Notes: generated from the letters alone by a model not told the origin. 64,000 bases of DNA from Succiniclasticum ruminis DSM 9236 (GCF_900112895.1 NZ_FONL01000003.1:1-64000), one strand, 5' to 3'. Positions 16,898 to 26,101 are shown, numbered from the stretch's first letter. Program-made: numbers and translations.

Positions 16898-18583
16898 ATG
16901 ACGGTTATGCAACTGCGGGTAAATGATGTCCGGATGAGCCTGCTGAAAGAGAAAACATTAAAAGAATGTGTGGCGGACAAGCTGAGCGTAAGGAAGTCGG
17001 CATTGCAGAAGGTACAGGTGCTGCACCGCGCTGTCGATGCGCGCAGAAAGAATAATATAGAACTGCTGTATCACGTTACCGCGGAAGTGGATTTGCCCCA
17101 GTCTGTTAGCCGGAACATACTAAAGAAACCGGGTGTCAGCATATTTGTCGCTGCACAGCCGGAAGCCCCCCAACTGGGAGAAATGCCCATGAAAGAACGC
17201 CCCGTTATCATCGGCGCAGGTCCGGCCGGTCTTACCGCGGCTTTGGAACTGGCAAAATACGGATACAGGCCTGTGGTTATTGAACGGGGAAGGACAGTAG
17301 AGAAAAGGGTGGCGGATGTTGACAGGTTCTGGCGAACCGGAAGGTTTGACCCGGTGTCTAACGTTCAGTTCGGTATGGGCGGAGCCGGAACCTTTTCGGA
17401 TGGCAAGCTGACTACCCGTGTCAATGATCCGGTAATGGCCGACATCCTCCAGGCGTTTGTTAAAGCCGGGGCTCCGCAGGAGATTTTAACTGAGCACAAA
17501 CCTCATGTGGGAACGGATAAGTTACGGGCCATGGTGCAGGGATTGGCTGCGGAAATTGAACGCTGCGGAGGCGAGATCTGCTGCGAGACCCAGGCTGTTG
17601 ATTTTCTGGTAAAAGGTAAGCAACTGACCGGTCTGTTGCTGGATAACGGGACGGTACTTCCGGCAGAAACGGTTATCCTGGCCTGCGGACACAGCGCAAG
17701 GGATACATATAAGGCGCTGGCTGCCATCGGTGTTGGCATGGAAGCGAAAGCGTTCGCCATAGGTGTGCGCGTGGAACATCCCCAACTGTTGATTGATAAA
17801 GCGCAGTATGGGGATTTTGCCGGACACCCACGGCTTGGTGTGGCTGATTATGCGCTGGTTTATCATACGGAAGATAAAAAACGCGTAGCCTATTCTTTCT
17901 GCATGTGCCCGGGCGGGCAGGTCGTCGCCGCAGCTTCCGAGGAAGGCGGAGTAGTAGTCAACGGTATGAGCCTGTATCAGCGGGACAGCGGCATTGCCAA
18001 CAGCGCGCTGGTGGTTAATGTTACCCCCGATGATTTTGGGCTGGATCCGTTGGCAGGTGTAGCGTTTCAGAGAAAATATGAAGCAATGGCTTTTGCGGCA
18101 GGCGGTAAAAACTATAAAGCCCCTGCCCAAAGCGTACAGAGCTTTTTGCAGGGGAATCAGCCCACATTACGTGACGCACAGAAATACCTGGAAGAAGTGG
18201 CAATGCAAAACAAGACTGTAAGTCCGGCCGGACAAGCCGAAAAGTCTTTTTCTGCAACCATGCCAAGTTACCGGCCTGGTGTGGCGGAATGTGCATTGGA
18301 ATCGATTCTCCCGAACTATGTAACAGATACATTAAAACAGGGGATCCAATACTTCGGCCGCAGGATCCGGGGATTTGACGGGCCATCTGGCGTTCTGACA
18401 GGAGTAGAGACACGTACGTCAGCGCCTCTGCGGATTGTACGCGGCGCAGATTTCCAAAGCGTGACCCATGAGGGACTTTTCCCTTGCGGTGAAGGCTGTG
18501 GCTATGCGGGTGGCATTATGAGTGCGGCTCTTGACGGGTATCATGTAGCCAGAGCTGTTATGAGGAAATTTAAGCCGTTTTGA
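16898..18583 (+). CDS. FAD-dependent dehydrogenase, COG2509 type
   Basis: 561 aa. An N-terminal helper domain of about 95 residues is followed by the Rossmann FAD site VIIGAGPAGLTAALELAK and ERG acidic end. Further on are GGAGTFSDGKLTTR, the VILACGHSARDTY segment, YSFCMCPGG, and a C-terminal FAD loop GEGCGYAGGIMSAALDG. This architecture fits the uncharacterised COG2509 flavoproteins widespread in Firmicutes. The substrate is unknown. It has its own AT-rich upstream region and is separated from cdaR by a terminator. Confidence 0.85.
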   Translation: MTVMQLRVNDVRMSLLKEKTLKECVADKLSVRKSALQKVQVLHRAVDARRKNNIELLYHVTAEVDLPQSVSRNILKKPGVSIFVAAQPEAPQLGEMPMKERPVIIGAGPAGLTAALELAKYGYRPVVIERGRTVEKRVADVDRFWRTGRFDPVSNVQFGMGGAGTFSDGKLTTRVNDPVMADILQAFVKAGAPQEILTEHKPHVGTDKLRAMVQGLAAEIERCGGEICCETQAVDFLVKGKQLTGLLLDNGTVLPAETVILACGHSARDTYKALAAIGVGMEAKAFAIGVRVEHPQLLIDKAQYGDFAGHPRLGVADYALVYHTEDKKRVAYSFCMCPGGQVVAAASEEGGVVVNGMSLYQRDSGIANSALVVNVTPDDFGLDPLAGVAFQRKYEAMAFAAGGKNYKAPAQSVQSFLQGNQPTLRDAQKYLEEVAMQNKTVSPAGQAEKSFSATMPSYRPGVAECALESILPNYVTDTLKQGIQYFGRRIRGFDGPSGVLTGVETRTSAPLRIVRGADFQSVTHEGLFPCGEGCGYAGGIMSAALDGYHVARAVMRKFKPF

Positions 18584-18639
18584 TCAAGTCCAAACAAAGG
18601 AAATACAGATTTTCTGAAATGATGAATTTCAAATAAAAA

Positions 18640-18692
18640 AGGGTTGTAACAAAAACTGTAAAAAGCTTTGTTACAACTCTTCTTTTTTGTTT
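18640..18692. terminator. Bidirectional terminator between converging genes
   Basis: AGGGTTGTAACAAA and TTTGTTACAACTCT form a 12-bp stem flanked by A and T tracts, between the COG2509 gene and the leftward exonuclease gene. Confidence 0.8.
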
Positions 18693-19324
18693 TCGTATTC
18701 TTTGAGAAGGCACCGGTAAAGGGCCCAGGCGGAGTAGCAGTCGACCAGGGCGCGATGCTCACCGTCCGCCTGGAGATTGTAATATTTCATCAGCGCGTCC
18801 AGACCGAATTTGCCGCCTGTCTGTGTAGGCAACAGGCGTTTGGCGATGCGTTCCGTGTCCAGAAATCTGGGCAGGAAAAGCTTCTGACGGTGAAATCTGC
18901 GACAAGCCATATTGATATTCATAATATCGTTGTAACCGATATCATGCCCTAATACAATGCTGTCACCGACAAAGGCAAAGAAATCATCCAGCACATCGGC
19001 TAATTTTGGTTTTTCCGCCAGCATATCTTCGGTAATTCCGGTTATGGCGACGACCCGCTTGTTCAATTTTGTAATCGGTTTTACCAGTTGCTGGTAGATT
19101 TCCTGGACTTCACCGGAAGGAGAAACCCGAATAGCGGCAATTTCTGTAATATCTTCTTCCAGAAAGCCGGCGCCTTCCAGGTCAAAAACGATAAAACCGC
19201 AACGGCAGGGATGGGGGATTTCATTTTTGTTAACCTGGTTTTGCACCTGCCTGCGCCAGTTTTGTCTCCGTTTTTTGGCCAGCGCAAGCTGTTTCTGCTT
19301 TGGTGTCAATATAAGTTCTTTCAT
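18671..19324 (-). CDS. DEDDh 3'-5' exonuclease (DnaQ/epsilon-like)
   Basis: 217 aa from the ATG at 19324, with AGGA about 9 bases upstream; an extension to 19360 is less likely. A basic N-terminal segment is followed by the exonuclease fold: ExoI FDLEGAG (Asp, Glu), ExoII around LGHDIGYND, ExoIII with EHRALVDCYSAW (His and Asp). These residues bind two metals for nucleotide hydrolysis. Could act in DNA repair or RNA trimming; not the replicative epsilon subunit by context. The last codons overlap the terminator stem. Confidence 0.83.
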   Translation of the reverse strand: MKELILTPKQKQLALAKKRRQNWRRQVQNQVNKNEIPHPCRCGFIVFDLEGAGFLEEDITEIAAIRVSPSGEVQEIYQQLVKPITKLNKRVVAITGITEDMLAEKPKLADVLDDFFAFVGDSIVLGHDIGYNDIMNINMACRRFHRQKLFLPRFLDTERIAKRLLPTQTGGKFGLDALMKYYNLQADGEHRALVDCYSAWALYRCLLKEYENKKEEL

Positions 19325-19549
19325 ACTACTCGTCCTGAAATGTTTGTAAGATAAAACCATTATAACATATCAGAATTTTGCCTCCAAATGAAATTTTGGT
19401 TTTTGTCCCGAAAATGCAATGGTTGCAGGAAGATAAAGCGCCTGCGAAATCAGGAAAATGAAACGGCGAAACGTTTCTGTTTTCAGATCCGTTTCGCCAT
19501 TTTGTGATGTCTTTTCCTGACTGCACGAGTTAAGCGGGTTAATTTACAA

Positions 19550-21466
19550 TTAGTCGTTTACTTTCTCGTCAATATCCTTCTGCAAGCGGGCGATGAAGTC
19601 TCCCAGGCTCATGGCTCCCAGATCACCGCCGTGGCGCTGGCGGACTGCAACGGTACCGGACTCGGCTTCCTTTTCGCCGACGATCAGCATGAAAGGAACC
19701 TTCTGCACCTGGGCTTCCCGGATCTTCTTGCCAATCTTTTCATTGCGGTCGTCCAGCTGGGTACGATAGCCAAGTTCAAACAGTTTGTCATTGACTTCTT
19801 TGGCGTACGCCTGCTGCTTGTCGGTAATGGGCATTACACGGACCTGATTGGGAGCCATCCATACGGGGAAGGAGCCGGCATAATGTTCGATCAGGATGCC
19901 GATGAAGCGTTCAATGGAACCGTAAACAACGCGATGGATCATAACCGGGCGGTGCTTCAGTCCGTCTTCTCCGGTATATTCGCAGTTGAATTTTTCCGGC
20001 AGTTGCATGTCCAGCTGAATGGTGCCGCACTGCCAGGTTCGGCCGATGGAATCCTGAAGATGGAAGTCGATTTTCGGGCCGTAGAAAGCGCCGTCTCCTT
20101 CATTGATGATGTAATCCAGATGGTTGGCTTCCAGCGCTTTGCGCAGGCCTTCTGTGGCCAGTTCCCAGGAAGCGTCATCGCCCATGGAATTCTCCGGGCG
20201 GGTGGACAGTTCTGCATGGTATTTCAGGCCGAACGTGGAATACACTTCGTTAAACAGCTTAATCACGTTGGTGATTTCCGGCTGGATCTGCTCCGGGGTC
20301 ATGAAGATATGGGCGTCATCCTGGGTGAAGCAACGGACACGGAACAGGCCGTGCAGCGCGCCGGATAACTCATGACGGTGAACCAGGCCCAGTTCCGCGT
20401 AACGCAGCGGCAGTTCCTTGTAGGAATGGGGGCGGGTATTGTAAACCAGCATACCGCCGGGGCAGTTCATGGGCTTGATGGCGTAATCCATATCGTCGAT
20501 CTTGGTGAAATACATATTTTCCCGGTAATGATCCCAGTGGCCGGAACGGATCCACAGATCACGGTTCATGATCATGGGGGTCATGACCTGTTCATACAGG
20601 TATTTGCGGTGTACCTGGTGCCAGTATTCCAGAATGGCATTGCGCAGGCGCATGCCATTGGGATGGAAGAAGGGGAAGCCGGGACCTTCATCGTGCATGC
20701 TGAAGATATCCAGTTCTTTACCCAGCTTACGGTGATCGCGCTTTTCAGCCTCTTCCAGCATGTGCAGGTAGTCGTCCAGTTCTTCCTTGCTGGGGAATGC
20801 GGTTCCGTATATACGCTGCAGCATCTTGTTTTTTTCGTTGCCGCGCCAGTAAGCTCCGGCCAGGCTCATGAGTTTAAAAGCTTTTACCCGTCCGGTGGAG
20901 GGGCAGTGGGGGCCGGCGCACAGGTCGGTAAAGTCGCCCTGGGTATACAGGCTGATGACCGCGTCTTCCGGCAGATCGTTAATCAGTTCCACTTTATAGA
21001 TTTCTTTTTCCGCGGCAAAACGGGCCAGGGCATCCTTGCGGGGAACTTCACTGCGTACCAGCGGAAGATTTTGTTTTACAATTTTTGCCATTTCCTTTTC
21101 AATGGCGGCCAGGTCTTCCGGCGTAAAGACATGTTCGCTGTCGATGTCATAATAGAATCCGGTGTCGATGGCAGGACCGATAGCGAACTTTACTCCCGGG
21201 AACAGGTGCTGGATGGCCTGGGCCATCACATGGGATGCAGTATGACGGATGGCATGCAGGCCTTCCTTGGTGTCGGGCGTAACAAATTCAACGACAGCGT
21301 CTTTTTCAATAATATCACTGAGGTCTTTGTTCACTCCGTCCACCACGGCCAACAAAGCCTGCTTGCCTAATTTCTGGTTTAAGCTCTTTGCGATTTCCAG
21401 ATAGCTGGTGCCGGCGGCAAACTCTTTTACACTGCCGTCTTTTAAGGTTACTTTTACATTTGACAT
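19550..21466 (-). CDS. thrS: Threonyl-tRNA synthetase
   Basis: 638 aa from the ATG at 21466, with TAGGAGG upstream. Domains in order: TGS (1-62), editing/SAD domain with HTASHVMAQAI (HxxxH), class II catalytic core (motif 2 with FRVRCFTQDDAHIF, motif 3 region), and the anticodon-binding domain at the C-terminus. It charges tRNA-Thr and edits Ser. Upstream T-box on the same strand gives control by uncharged tRNA-Thr. Confidence 0.97.
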   Translation of the reverse strand: MSNVKVTLKDGSVKEFAAGTSYLEIAKSLNQKLGKQALLAVVDGVNKDLSDIIEKDAVVEFVTPDTKEGLHAIRHTASHVMAQAIQHLFPGVKFAIGPAIDTGFYYDIDSEHVFTPEDLAAIEKEMAKIVKQNLPLVRSEVPRKDALARFAAEKEIYKVELINDLPEDAVISLYTQGDFTDLCAGPHCPSTGRVKAFKLMSLAGAYWRGNEKNKMLQRIYGTAFPSKEELDDYLHMLEEAEKRDHRKLGKELDIFSMHDEGPGFPFFHPNGMRLRNAILEYWHQVHRKYLYEQVMTPMIMNRDLWIRSGHWDHYRENMYFTKIDDMDYAIKPMNCPGGMLVYNTRPHSYKELPLRYAELGLVHRHELSGALHGLFRVRCFTQDDAHIFMTPEQIQPEITNVIKLFNEVYSTFGLKYHAELSTRPENSMGDDASWELATEGLRKALEANHLDYIINEGDGAFYGPKIDFHLQDSIGRTWQCGTIQLDMQLPEKFNCEYTGEDGLKHRPVMIHRVVYGSIERFIGILIEHYAGSFPVWMAPNQVRVMPITDKQQAYAKEVNDKLFELGYRTQLDDRNEKIGKKIREAQVQKVPFMLIVGEKEAESGTVAVRQRHGGDLGAMSLGDFIARLQKDIDEKVND

Positions 21467-21577
21467 TTCCTTTTTCCTCCTAAAATAACGAATGCTTCTT
21501 CGGAAACGCGGGATTTCAAACAAAACCGGAGAACTGTTCCACCCAGACCGTTGAACGAATCACAAAAGTTTTCCGGA

Positions 21578-21838
21578 AAATAAAAAACCCCCGTTCCCTA
21601 CACACAGGGACGAGGTTAATCGCGGTTCCACCCTCATTGGCTGCAAAGGCAGCCCACTCAAGAACCGGTAACGCAGTTTACGCGGCGCTTGCTAATCAGA
21701 TAAAACTTTTCACAAGGCAGTTTGAAGGTGGTTCCGTTTTACGCTTGCGCTGCCGCTCTCAGCAATTGCGGCATTTTCTGTAAGGCAGTATGCAAAACAT
21801 CGTCCTTCGCATTACTTTTAAGGTTTTTGTTTATGCGT
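21578..21838 (-). promoter_or_regulatory. T-box riboswitch leader of thrS
   Basis: Read on the minus strand, the conserved T-box core AGGGTGGAACCGCG lies at 21634-21621. It is followed by an antiterminator/terminator hairpin (CCTCGTCCCTG / TAGGGAACGGGGG) and a T tract near 21583. Stem I lies at about 21830-21700; ACCACC at 21732-21727 offers a Thr (ACC) specifier. Known mechanism: uncharged tRNA-Thr binding prevents termination. Confidence 0.88.
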
Positions 21839-21840
21839 AA

Positions 21841-21868
21841 ATTATAGCACTTTAAACTTACGTGTCAA
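21841..21868 (-). promoter_or_regulatory. thrS promoter
   Basis: On the minus strand TTGACA (21868-21863), 16 bp, TATAAT (21846-21841), directly upstream of the T-box leader. Confidence 0.8.
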
Positions 21869-22005
21869 GCGTGAAAATTTTCGTAATGTAAATAAAAATC
21901 AGAATGTGTACTTTCCTTTTAAATGAGCTTGCGTTATAATTATATAATACAAAACTAAAATGGTATATTATGCTTTCTACATAAGGGAGAATATCTGACT
22001 TAATT

Positions 22006-23658
22006 ATGAACAAATTACGGTTGTTTAAGACATTTATAACTTTGTTCAGTTTCATATTGTGCGTGCTTTCCGGAACGGCAGCGTTGGCAAAAGAAAAAAC
22101 AGCACTTCTGTTTATTCCTCTGGATAACCGTCCGGTCTGCTTTTCTTATCCGGTGAAAGTTATGGAAGCGGCTGGCTATAAAATCTATACGCCGCCGGAA
22201 AATCTGCTGGCCACCCGTACTTCTGCAGCAGATACGGAAAAGCTTTGGAAATGGTTGGAGAGCAGGGCGGAAAAGGTAGATGCTGCCGTAATTTCTACAG
22301 ATGCCCTGATTTATGGGGGGCTGGTAGCTTCCCGCACCCATTCGCTTACCATGGCAAATCTGGAGGCCAGGGTTAAACGTCTCCGTGACTTGCAAGTGGA
22401 TAAAGACACCCGTTTTTATGGATTCAGTACTCTGATGCGCACTCCCCGGGAAAGCTATGGCAATGTAGAACCGGAGTACTATTCCAATGTGGGGCCGGCC
22501 ATTTATCGGTATTCCCAGCTTTCTGACAAGTCGGACCTGCATGCGGAAACACTGTTGGAAGATTTTGAAGTCGGCGCATTTGAACGGAATCTGGCAAAGG
22601 ACCATCTGAAAGACTGGCTGGACCGCCGCAATAAGAACATGGCAATCAACCACCAGCTGGCAATGCTGACCCGGGTGGGACGGTTTGATTATTTTGCCAT
22701 CGGCAAGGATGATAACGCTCCTCTGTCTCACACACATATGGAAGCACGAAAAATATCCCTGAACAATGCATACCTGTCTGATGAGTCCTTCCAGATACTG
22801 CCCGGTGTGGACCAGTTGGGTTTGTTGATGTTAACACGTGCGGTAAACGACTTGGAAAACCGGACTCCGGCGGTTTGCCCGCTGTATGTGGAAGGTGTCG
22901 GTCCCAAAACCATTCCGCAATATTCTGATATGCCGCTGGGGAAATCGGTTCCGGAGCAGATCGTTGCTGCAGGCGGAAAAATTGTATACAGCCCCGACGC
23001 AGCGGATGTTGTCCTGGCCATCAATACGCCTGCGGACGGGACAATGTACGACTCTACCAATCTCTCAAACCAGTATTATGCTTCCCCGGCAAATAAACGT
23101 TATATTGTAAATCTGGGAAAAATGTTAGAAAAAGGCGCAAATGTTTCACTGGCTGATGTAGCCTTTTCCAATGGCGGTGATAACGGCTTTATGAATGAAA
23201 TGTCACTGCGGGGCTTTACGGATAAATTATCTGCCTACAACGGATGGAATACAGCAGACAATACCGTCGGTTTCGCGATTGCCCAGGGAATGCTGGCGCC
23301 CCGGATTGCGAAAGAGAAACAGCTGATGCTGATGCGGGAGCGCATTTTGGATGATTGGTATTATCAGTCTAATGCCAGGCGGCTTATTACGGACGAACTG
23401 GAAAAGAATAAAAAGTCGGCATATAAATACACATTAAATGAAATGATGCCGAAAATCAAAAAACAGGCTCTGGACATTATCAGCAGGTTAGCAGTTAATT
23501 ATGATATAACGGCAGGTACGAAATTTGATGTGGTATTCCCCTGGAACCGGTTGTTTGAAGTGGATATCGTAAAACTGCAGCAGGATAAAAATAAATTCCG
23601 GTCACGCAGCCGTTCTGCCAAAGGGATGCTTCCGGATGTACCGGTGTATTCGAAATGA
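22006..23658 (+). CDS. DUF4127 family secreted protein
   Basis: 550 aa. Signal peptide (hydrophobic core about 8-27, cleavage near ALA-KE). The hallmark FIPLDNRPVCFSYP of DUF4127 follows directly, then VDAAVISTDALIYGGLVASR, FGFSTLMRTPRESYG-like YGFSTLMRTPRESYG, IGKDDNAPLSHTHMEA and DVAFSNGGDNGFMNEM. The family is widespread in Firmicutes without an assigned activity; the conserved Asp, Arg, Lys and Asn clusters suggest an enzyme. Export across the inner membrane is inferred from the signal. A short membrane protein gene follows 42 bp later. Confidence 0.85.
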   Translation: MNKLRLFKTFITLFSFILCVLSGTAALAKEKTALLFIPLDNRPVCFSYPVKVMEAAGYKIYTPPENLLATRTSAADTEKLWKWLESRAEKVDAAVISTDALIYGGLVASRTHSLTMANLEARVKRLRDLQVDKDTRFYGFSTLMRTPRESYGNVEPEYYSNVGPAIYRYSQLSDKSDLHAETLLEDFEVGAFERNLAKDHLKDWLDRRNKNMAINHQLAMLTRVGRFDYFAIGKDDNAPLSHTHMEARKISLNNAYLSDESFQILPGVDQLGLLMLTRAVNDLENRTPAVCPLYVEGVGPKTIPQYSDMPLGKSVPEQIVAAGGKIVYSPDAADVVLAINTPADGTMYDSTNLSNQYYASPANKRYIVNLGKMLEKGANVSLADVAFSNGGDNGFMNEMSLRGFTDKLSAYNGWNTADNTVGFAIAQGMLAPRIAKEKQLMLMRERILDDWYYQSNARRLITDELEKNKKSAYKYTLNEMMPKIKKQALDIISRLAVNYDITAGTKFDVVFPWNRLFEVDIVKLQQDKNKFRSRSRSAKGMLPDVPVYSK

Positions 23659-23700
23659 ACAGGATACGGCGCAGGAGTTTATCAAAAGGAGAGCAGGCTT

Positions 23701-23907
23701 ATGCTGGATTCTATTTTTGAACCGGGCGTTACGGGTATCAGCCCTTTTGCTATCATAATATCCCTGTACCTTGCCTACTATGTGCATAACGACGCGCGCA
23801 ATCATAATAACCCGCGGGCGCTGTTGTGGGCTTTCGGAACCTTTATGGCATGGATCATATTTTTTCCCCTGTACTGGTTTAAAAATATGCGGGGACGACG
23901 CGACTAA
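23701..23907 (+). CDS. Small membrane protein of unknown function
   Basis: 68 aa with a good RBS (AAAGGAGAG) before the ATG. Two hydrophobic stretches (about 15-28 and 41-60: LLWAFGTFMAWIIFFPLYWF) with a basic end (KNMRGRRD). It lies between the DUF4127 gene and the CHR transporter genes on the same strand, with short gaps, so co-transcription is likely. No family recognised with confidence; the pattern recalls short phospholipase D N-terminal-like (PLDc_N) membrane hairpins. Confidence 0.65.
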   Translation: MLDSIFEPGVTGISPFAIIISLYLAYYVHNDARNHNNPRALLWAFGTFMAWIIFFPLYWFKNMRGRRD

Positions 23908-23940
23908 GAATCCGCTGACTTTTTTCAGCTGGAGGGATAC

Positions 23941-24540
23941 ATGGATAAAACGAAAGATGCAGAAGAAAAATTGGAAAAAGCGGCTTTTAAAGAGCCGTTC
24001 AGTTACCGCAAATTATTCATTTCCACTTTTCTTATCAGTGCTTTTACCGTGGGCGGAGGATTTGTTCTCATTCCTCTGATGAAAGCAAAATTTGTGGATG
24101 AGTATGGCTGGCTGGAAGAAAACGAAGCGCTGGACCTGGTTTCCATCGCTCAGAGTGCGCCGGGTGTTATGGCGGCAAATTCTTCTATTATTATGGGGTA
24201 CCGGATGGGCGGCTTTCTGGGAAGCCTTACGGCGTTGTTTGCTACCGTCCTTCCACCGCTGATCACCCTTACCATCATTTCGTTTTTTTATGATGCCTTT
24301 GCTTCCAACCCGTATGTGAGGATGTTTTTGAAAGGGATGCAGTGCGGCGTGACGGCTATACTGATAAAGGTGGTACTGGATCTGGTGGTCAAGCAGGTGA
24401 AGAAAAAGCTGGCAATACCTCTCATTGTCATGGCGGGAACCTTTATTGCCGCGGTTGTTTTCAAAATCAACATCATGCATATTATAGCAGTGGACGCCAT
24501 CATCGGACTGTTTCTGATGCGCGACCCCCAATATGATTAA
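23941..24540 (+). CDS. CHR family (chromate) transporter subunit A
   Basis: 199 aa single-domain CHR protein. Signature motifs after a cytosolic N-terminus: FTVGGGFVLIPLMKA, AQSAPGVMAANSSI and GYRMGGFLGSL, and several hydrophobic helices to the end. Short-chain CHR proteins work as pairs; the partner follows 14 bp downstream. Annotated chromate or sulfate transport is by family; the natural substrate is uncertain. Confidence 0.9.
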   Translation: MDKTKDAEEKLEKAAFKEPFSYRKLFISTFLISAFTVGGGFVLIPLMKAKFVDEYGWLEENEALDLVSIAQSAPGVMAANSSIIMGYRMGGFLGSLTALFATVLPPLITLTIISFFYDAFASNPYVRMFLKGMQCGVTAILIKVVLDLVVKQVKKKLAIPLIVMAGTFIAAVVFKINIMHIIAVDAIIGLFLMRDPQYD

Positions 24541-24554
24541 GGAGGTGGAAGCAG

Positions 24555-25130
24555 ATGGATATTCTGTTACAGTTGTTCCTCAGCTTCGCTGCGGTAGGAC
24601 TTGTCTGTGTAGGCGGCGGCTATGCGTCCATGCCCTTGATTCAGGCAGAGGTAATTGACCGGCATGGCTGGCTTACCATGAATGAATTTGTGGATATCTT
24701 CACACTCTCCCAGATGACTCCCGGACCTATCGGCATTAATGCTGCGACCTTTGTGGGAAGCAAAGTAGCCGGTATTCCCGGTTCCATTGCAGCCACGTTG
24801 GGTTTTGTTTTCCCCTCTGTTTTTATTGTCTTGTTTTTAGGTTACCTGTATTATAAGTATGGAAATGTATCCGCTATCCGCGGAATTCTGAATGGATTGC
24901 GCCCAGCTGTGGTGGCACTGATCGGCAGTGCCGGCCTTAATTTCATATTACTGGCCTTCTGGAATAAGGAGAAGCTGCCGGTAGATTTGGCAAAGACAGA
25001 TTTGGTCGCGGTAGTAATTTTTGTTTTGGCCTGGTTCGCCCAGAAGAAAAAGACTGGCACTATCACGCTGTTGTTTTCTTCCGGTGTGGCAGGTCTGGTA
25101 CTTTATCTGGTTACGGGGTTGCATCCGTAA
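24555..25130 (+). CDS. CHR family (chromate) transporter subunit B
   Basis: 191 aa, start preceded by AAGGAGGTGG. Carries VCVGGGYASMPLIQAEV, LSQMTPGPIGINAATFVGSKVAG split over two helices, and five to six membrane segments. It forms the second half of a two-gene CHR transporter with the previous gene. Confidence 0.9.
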   Translation: MDILLQLFLSFAAVGLVCVGGGYASMPLIQAEVIDRHGWLTMNEFVDIFTLSQMTPGPIGINAATFVGSKVAGIPGSIAATLGFVFPSVFIVLFLGYLYYKYGNVSAIRGILNGLRPAVVALIGSAGLNFILLAFWNKEKLPVDLAKTDLVAVVIFVLAWFAQKKKTGTITLLFSSGVAGLVLYLVTGLHP

Positions 25131-25171
25131 TAATTAACAGTGCCCGGGTTTTAAAAAAATCTGCAGCATAC

Positions 25172-25200
25172 TTGACATTGCACGAGCTCTGTGCTATTAT
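25172..25200 (+). promoter_or_regulatory. Promoter of the infC-rpmI-rplT operon
   Basis: TTGACA (25172-25177), 17 bp, TATTAT (25195-25200). Confidence 0.8.
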
Positions 25201-25204
25201 ATCC

Positions 25205-25315
25205 CAGTAACAAAGAAGAAGCCATCCGCTTCTCACCTTGCGGCTACGCTCGACAGGGTTGAATACAGCGATTCGCGCGGGTGGATTTTGTTCCGCCCGC
25301 GTTTTCATTTTTGTT
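25205..25315 (+). promoter_or_regulatory. infC leader with attenuator terminator (L20-leader type)
   Basis: Between the promoter and infC, a GC-rich hairpin GCGGGTGGA / TCCGCCCGC (25277-25300) is followed by TTTTCATTTTT, a typical intrinsic terminator inside a leader. Upstream pairs such as GAAGC/GCTTC (25210-25236) could form an alternative fold. In Bacillus, the homologous leader is bound by L20 for autogenous attenuation; the same is inferred here from position and structure. Confidence 0.65.
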
Positions 25316-25343
25316 ACATATCCTGTTTTGGAGGTGAACCGCT

Positions 25344-25859
25344 ATTAGCAAGGCAGACTTACGCATTAACGATGATATCCGCTGGCGCGAGGTACGCGTA
25401 ATTGACGAGAACGGACAGCAGTTGGGCATTATGTCCAGCCGTGAGGCGAATGCCATTGCCCAGGAACGTCATCTGGACCTGGTGGAGATTTCCCCGCAGG
25501 CCCGTCCCCCCGTGTGCAAGATATTGGATTATGGCAAATATCGTTATGAGCAGCAGAAACGGGAAAAAGAAGCCCGTAAGAAACAAAAAGTCTTTGAAAT
25601 TAAAGAAGTAAAGCTGCGCCCCGGTATTGAAGACCATGACTTTGGCGTTAAGTTTAAGAATGCGGCGCGTTTCCTGGAGGAAGGCAACAAGGTCAAGGTC
25701 ACGATTATGTTCCGTGGCCGTGAAATGAGCCATCCGGAACTGGGCGAGGCGTTGCTGGTCAGAATGGCTGAGGAATTGGGTCCTGCAGCCGTCGTAGAAA
25801 AGAAACCGAAATTGGAAGGACGCAACATGACCATGATCGTTGCGCCTAAAAGTAAATGA
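25344..25859 (+). CDS. infC: Translation initiation factor IF-3 (ATT start)
   Basis: 171 aa from ATT at 25344, preceded by TTGGAGGTG at ideal spacing. The frame then reads SKADLRINDDIRWREVRVID, the normal IF-3 N-terminus; the first ATG (25422) would cut 26 residues of the N-domain. Later motifs are VEISPQARPPVCKILDYGK, KEVKLRPGIEDHDF and KVKVTIMFRGREM. IF-3 discriminates against non-standard start codons, and the AUU start is the classic autoregulatory device. Confidence 0.95.
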   Translation: MSKADLRINDDIRWREVRVIDENGQQLGIMSSREANAIAQERHLDLVEISPQARPPVCKILDYGKYRYEQQKREKEARKKQKVFEIKEVKLRPGIEDHDFGVKFKNAARFLEEGNKVKVTIMFRGREMSHPELGEALLVRMAEELGPAAVVEKKPKLEGRNMTMIVAPKSK

Positions 25860-25874
25860 AGGAGGATGTAAATT

Positions 25875-26072
25875 ATGCCTAAGATGAAAACCCGCAGAAG
25901 CGCGGCAAAACGCTTCAAAGTTACCGGTACCGGTGAATTCAAACGCGCGAAAGCATTTCGCAGCCACATTCTGGAACATAAATCTCCTGCCCGTAAGAGA
26001 AATCTGCGTAAAGCGGGTCTCGTTCACAAAACCGATCATGAACGCGTAGCAAAAATGCTGCCGTACGCATAA
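25875..26072 (+). CDS. rpmI: 50S ribosomal protein L35
   Basis: 65 aa, [20 protein letters not shown] start and the basic composition are diagnostic. GAAGGAGG precedes the ATG; 15 bp after infC in the conserved infC-rpmI-rplT order. Confidence 0.97.
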   Translation: MPKMKTRRSAAKRFKVTGTGEFKRAKAFRSHILEHKSPARKRNLRKAGLVHKTDHERVAKMLPYA

Positions 26073-26101
26073 GAGTTTGAGGATACAGGAGGAGAACAAT
26101 C

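Noticed and set aside
20372-21370. 332-codon plus-strand frame inside thrS
   Set aside because: Antisense shadow; thrS is full length with all its domains.
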